Shown here: piece after piece, positions 6,806 through 8,964 of the stretch
Position numbering within the stretch: the first letter of the stretch is position 1
How the letters are laid out: each line of letters opens with the position of its first letter
NCBI GenBank assembly: GCA_959019775.1
Contig: CAUEPS010000037.1
Coordinates: 1 to 8,964, forward strand
Source of the DNA: an uncultured Collinsella sp.
GTDB taxonomy: Bacteria > Actinomycetota > Coriobacteriia > Coriobacteriales > Coriobacteriaceae
DNA: 8,964 nt
Direction of reading: 5' to 3'
Position numbers and translations under genes: made by a program
Notes under the pieces: generated by a model
What the model was told of the DNA's origin: nothing
Seen by the model: only the letters and a program-made list of their open reading frames with translations
Database searches by the model: none

Positions 6806-8077
6806 TTGAAAGTCATCGTTGCACATCCACAACAGCAGCATTCGTACCGTCTCGCCACCGCGTTGAAAAAGAAAGGCGAGCTGGGTGCGTATGCGACGAC
6901 TGTCTATATGAAGCCGGGCAACCTTACGGATCTGGTGTCCAAAATACTGCCTCCTTTTTGGAAAAAGAAAGCGACGGGCAGGCACTGCGACGAGCTCGAG
7001 GATTCGGAGGTGCTTCAGTTCGATGAGGCCCGCGGGCTCGCCGTCCTCTTCTGTCACAACATCCCGCTTGCGCGCTCTCACTACGATTCGGTGAGGCGAA
7101 CGACCGAGGACGCCTTCGCGGAGAAGGTCGCCCGCCTCGCCGAACGCGAGGGCGCCGATGCGGTGGTCGGCTACGACGGCTGCTCGGCCGCCCTATTCGA
7201 GAGGGTCGGCGAGTTGTCTCCCGAGACGGTGCGCATTGCTGACATGTCTGCCGCAAACGCTCTGTACCTGCAATCGGTTTATGAACGCGACGAAGCTTTG
7301 AGACCCGAGTATTCCGCTAGTCTGAGAGGGTGGAACCGCATCTGGGATCCTGTCGATGTGGCCCGCACGAAACGAGAGCTTGCTTCGACCGACGCATTCC
7401 TGTGCGGTTCCTCGTTTGTGGTCAACAGTTTGGCCTACTCCGGCGTTTCTAGCGACATTTGTGAGATATGCCATTACGGGGTGGACACGCGTGCTTTCCC
7501 GTATAGGGAACGGTTGCCGAAAGGCGAAGATGAGCCGCTGACGTTTGTCTATCTGGGCCAGGTGAGCGAGCACAAGGGCATCGCATGGCTTTTCGAGGCA
7601 TTCTCGGGCATCGAACCGATGCGAGCTCGGCTGGTTTGCATAGGTGCCGTCAATCTTCCCGATTCCATCACCTCAAAACTGCCCTCGAACATCGAGCTTC
7701 GGGGTATGGTCCAGCATGACGAGGTCTCGGAATTGCTTCTCTCAGCCGATGCCATGCTGTTCCCTTCGCTTGGCGACGGGTTCCCCCTTTCCATCATGGA
7801 AGGCTTCGCCTCAGGCCTTCCCGTTGTATGCACAGAGAACACAGGGGCCGCTGATTGCGTCGTGGAGGGGGAGAACGGCTTCGTTGTGCCAGTTCAGGAC
7901 GCGGATGCCTTGCGGGACCGCATTGAGTGGTTTCTTGCCAACAAGGCCGAGATACCCCGCATGGCCAAGGCAGCGAGGGATGGCGTGGCGTCGTACACCT
8001 GGGACGCCTATTACGAGAACGCGGCTAATGCCATCGAAAAGCTGGTTGAGAAGGTTCGAAATGAACGAGAACGATAA
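6806..8077 (+). CDS. Family 4 glycosyltransferase
   Basis: The 423-residue protein has a GT-B fold. The N-terminal acceptor domain begins MKVIVAHPQQQHSYRLATAL and contains GADAVVGYDG (116-125). A linker with HYGVD (223-227) leads into the donor domain: FVYLGQVSEHKG (247-258, K257), LVCIGAV (276-282), FPSLGDGFPLSIMEG (319-333) and GAADCVVEGENGFVVP (347-362). The usual E-x7-E appears as D324-x7-E332. There is no membrane segment, so it likely works at the cytoplasmic membrane face and adds a later sugar of the repeat unit; donor and acceptor cannot be read from the sequence. It starts at TTG 6806, 23 bases after wzx, and its end overlaps the hydrolase start by 17 bases. Length is normal for the family. 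Confidence 0.88.
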   Translation: MKVIVAHPQQQHSYRLATALKKKGELGAYATTVYMKPGNLTDLVSKILPPFWKKKATGRHCDELEDSEVLQFDEARGLAVLFCHNIPLARSHYDSVRRTTEDAFAEKVARLAEREGADAVVGYDGCSAALFERVGELSPETVRIADMSAANALYLQSVYERDEALRPEYSASLRGWNRIWDPVDVARTKRELASTDAFLCGSSFVVNSLAYSGVSSDICEICHYGVDTRAFPYRERLPKGEDEPLTFVYLGQVSEHKGIAWLFEAFSGIEPMRARLVCIGAVNLPDSITSKLPSNIELRGMVQHDEVSELLLSADAMLFPSLGDGFPLSIMEGFASGLPVVCTENTGAADCVVEGENGFVVPVQDADALRDRIEWFLANKAEIPRMAKAARDGVASYTWDAYYENAANAIEKLVEKVRNERER

Positions 8078-8816
8078 GACTACTGTCTACCTTCTGGGTG
8101 ACTCCATAACGCAGGGGCTCGGGAGCAAGAAAGTTAATTTCACGGGCAAGTTGGCCGACCTGCTCGGTGAGGGCTATAAGATCGTTAACTTGGCCTACAC
8201 GGGGACGACCATCGACTACGCCCTCAGCCTGCTCGATGAAGGAAAAATAGCGCTGGGGGGTCGCACCTTATGCGTAGTGCTCTACGGCAACGTAGACGCG
8301 CAGATACGTCCGAACCGGAAGGGCAAGGTGTTTCCTCGCATACCAAAGCGCTTCCAGGGCGGCGGCATGCTGATGCCAAGGCCTTTCTATTCTCGTTCAT
8401 TGGGAAAGCGTCTAGGCCAGCTCATTGATAACGCTGGGCGAAAGGTGTTCAGCGCAATCATCAAAGTGGTGGATGGTACTGAACAGTGGGTCTCCCTAGA
8501 TTCATTTAACGAGCAGTACGGACGTCTCCTTGATCGACTTAATTGCATGGGAGTGGATTCAATCACCTGCTCTTGCGTTTACATTGATGAAAAGCTATTT
8601 CCCGGTTCACCTGCTGAGTACTTGGCATTCAACAAAGTAATTCGAGCAAATGCCGAAAGTCGCGGAATGGCATATATCGACATGTGGTCTATGTTTGAAA
8701 CTGAAGTAAATGTCAACGGTTGGGACAATTCGTACAACAAAGATCACTTCCATCCAAATGGAACTGGCTACGTTCTGATGGCGAAGGCGATAGCCGAGGT
8801 TATTTTAGAGAAATGA
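8061..8816 (+). CDS. SGNH/GDSL-family hydrolase, probable polysaccharide-modifying esterase
   Basis: The 251-residue protein shows SGNH blocks: YLLGDSIT (10-17, nucleophile S15), G48 in NLAYTGTT, YGNVDAQ (75-81) and DHFHPNGTGY (228-237), giving the D228-x-x-H231 pair. Block III reads GNVD instead of the usual GxND, so the oxyanion-hole Asn is shifted or replaced. No signal peptide or membrane segment is evident, so it is probably cytoplasmic. Relatives in polysaccharide clusters remove or transfer acetyl groups; this role is inferred from context. The ATG at 8061 overlaps the glycosyltransferase by 17 bases and has AAGG at 8051-8054, six bases ahead. The same frame is open back to 7644, but that part is a shadow of the upstream gene. 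The 3' half is AT-richer (8161-8220 is 33/60 GC, 8641-8700 is 26/60). Confidence 0.85.
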   Translation: MNENDKTTVYLLGDSITQGLGSKKVNFTGKLADLLGEGYKIVNLAYTGTTIDYALSLLDEGKIALGGRTLCVVLYGNVDAQIRPNRKGKVFPRIPKRFQGGGMLMPRPFYSRSLGKRLGQLIDNAGRKVFSAIIKVVDGTEQWVSLDSFNEQYGRLLDRLNCMGVDSITCSCVYIDEKLFPGSPAEYLAFNKVIRANAESRGMAYIDMWSMFETEVNVNGWDNSYNKDHFHPNGTGYVLMAKAIAEVILEK

Positions 8817-8819
8817 ATG

Positions 8820-8859
8820 CGCATACGACACTCCTCAGATCAAAAAGGTGCCGTATGCG
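8820..8859. terminator. Intergenic hairpin, possible bidirectional terminator
   Basis: Arms CGCATACGACAC (8820-8831) and GTGCCGTATGCG (8848-8859) pair over 12 positions around a 16-base loop. It starts three bases after the hydrolase stop and touches the stop codon of the minus-strand frame, the right place for a terminator between convergent genes. In the + RNA one position is an A/C mismatch (8828/8851); in the minus RNA it is a G-U pair, so all 12 positions pair. Neither side has a clear U-tract (the minus side has CATTCATTTCTC), so intrinsic termination is uncertain. Confidence 0.5.
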
Positions 8860-8964
8860 TTATGAGGTAGCTGGCTTCTCACAAACTTGGATACCCTGGG
8901 CATCAACCAGGGTAGTGTCGCGAATGTTGGTGTAGAGCTCGGTTCTCGAGGGTAGCCGCAGGCT
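8860..8964 (-). CDS. C-terminal end of an unidentified minus-strand reading frame, partial
   Basis: An open frame enters from the right edge on the minus strand and stops at TAA (8862-8860), giving 34 residues that include TELYTNIRDTTLVDAQ and end EKPATS. I do not recognise the family. In favour of a real gene: codons look like the rest of the window, and the stop abuts the 12-pair hairpin. Against: it is very short, its start lies outside the window, and an 8-bp stem (8892-8899 with 8907-8914) lies within it. It would converge on the polysaccharide operon. It could equally be non-coding or the edge of another element. Confidence 0.3.
   Translation of the reverse strand, partial: SLRLPSRTELYTNIRDTTLVDAQGIQVCEKPATS

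Noticed and set aside
7644..8060. Upstream extension of the SGNH hydrolase frame
   Set aside because: It is a shadow of the second glycosyltransferase; the hydrolase domain begins just after ATG 8061.
8892..8914. Eight-pair stem TACCCTGG/CCAGGGTA with a seven-base loop
   Set aside because: It is only slightly above chance, has no U-tract and may be coding on the minus strand.
1..8964. CRISPR array, tRNA, rRNA or phage genes
   Set aside because: No regularly spaced repeats, tRNA-like structure, rRNA-like stretch or phage protein was seen; the window is almost wholly filled by the genes listed.

Overview
The window is the distal part of a Wzx/Wzy-type surface polysaccharide (capsule/EPS) cluster, all on the + strand. 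Likely source: a high-GC Gram-positive, most plausibly an actinobacterium of the Coriobacteriia (Collinsella/Olsenella-like). This is inferred from about 65-75% GC in the first genes, strong AGGAGG-type ribosome sites and the CapE/CapF/CapG sequences; no rRNA or marker gene is present to confirm it.

Layout: bases 1-53 look like the outer end of an insertion sequence (IS21-like) that has cut into a CapE-type dehydratase gene. Only the last quarter or so of that gene remains (54-335). Next come intact capF (337-1554) and capG (1559-2743), which with capE form the UDP-N-acetyl-L-fucosamine (UDP-L-FucNAc) pathway. From 2743 the composition drops abruptly to about 40-55% GC and the serotype-specific genes follow: a family 4 glycosyltransferase (2743-3864), the repeat-unit polymerase Wzy (3861-5330), the flippase Wzx (5331-6782), a second family 4 glycosyltransferase (6806-8077) and an SGNH/GDSL hydrolase (8061-8816). 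Junctions are overlapping, abutting or within 23 bases, so this reads as one operon. It ends at a hairpin (8820-8859), beyond which a short minus-strand reading frame enters from the right edge.

Working model: CapE/F/G supply UDP-L-FucNAc, the glycosyltransferases build a lipid-linked repeat unit, Wzx flips it, Wzy polymerises it, and the SGNH protein may edit acyl groups. No initiating phosphoglycosyltransferase, Wzz/Wzd/Wze or attachment enzyme lies in the window, so these must be elsewhere. If the capE interruption is real and no second copy exists, the FucNAc branch is broken.

Most unusual signals: a 40-bp near-perfect inverted repeat with no spacer inside the first glycosyltransferase gene (3135-3174), whose two imperfect positions are G-U pairs in the sense RNA; the IS/capE junction at about 53/54; the sharp composition break at the capG/glycosyltransferase overlap; and an intergenic hairpin that pairs better in the minus-strand RNA. 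I see no convincing wholly new system; the cluster type is familiar, although its exact gene combination may be new.
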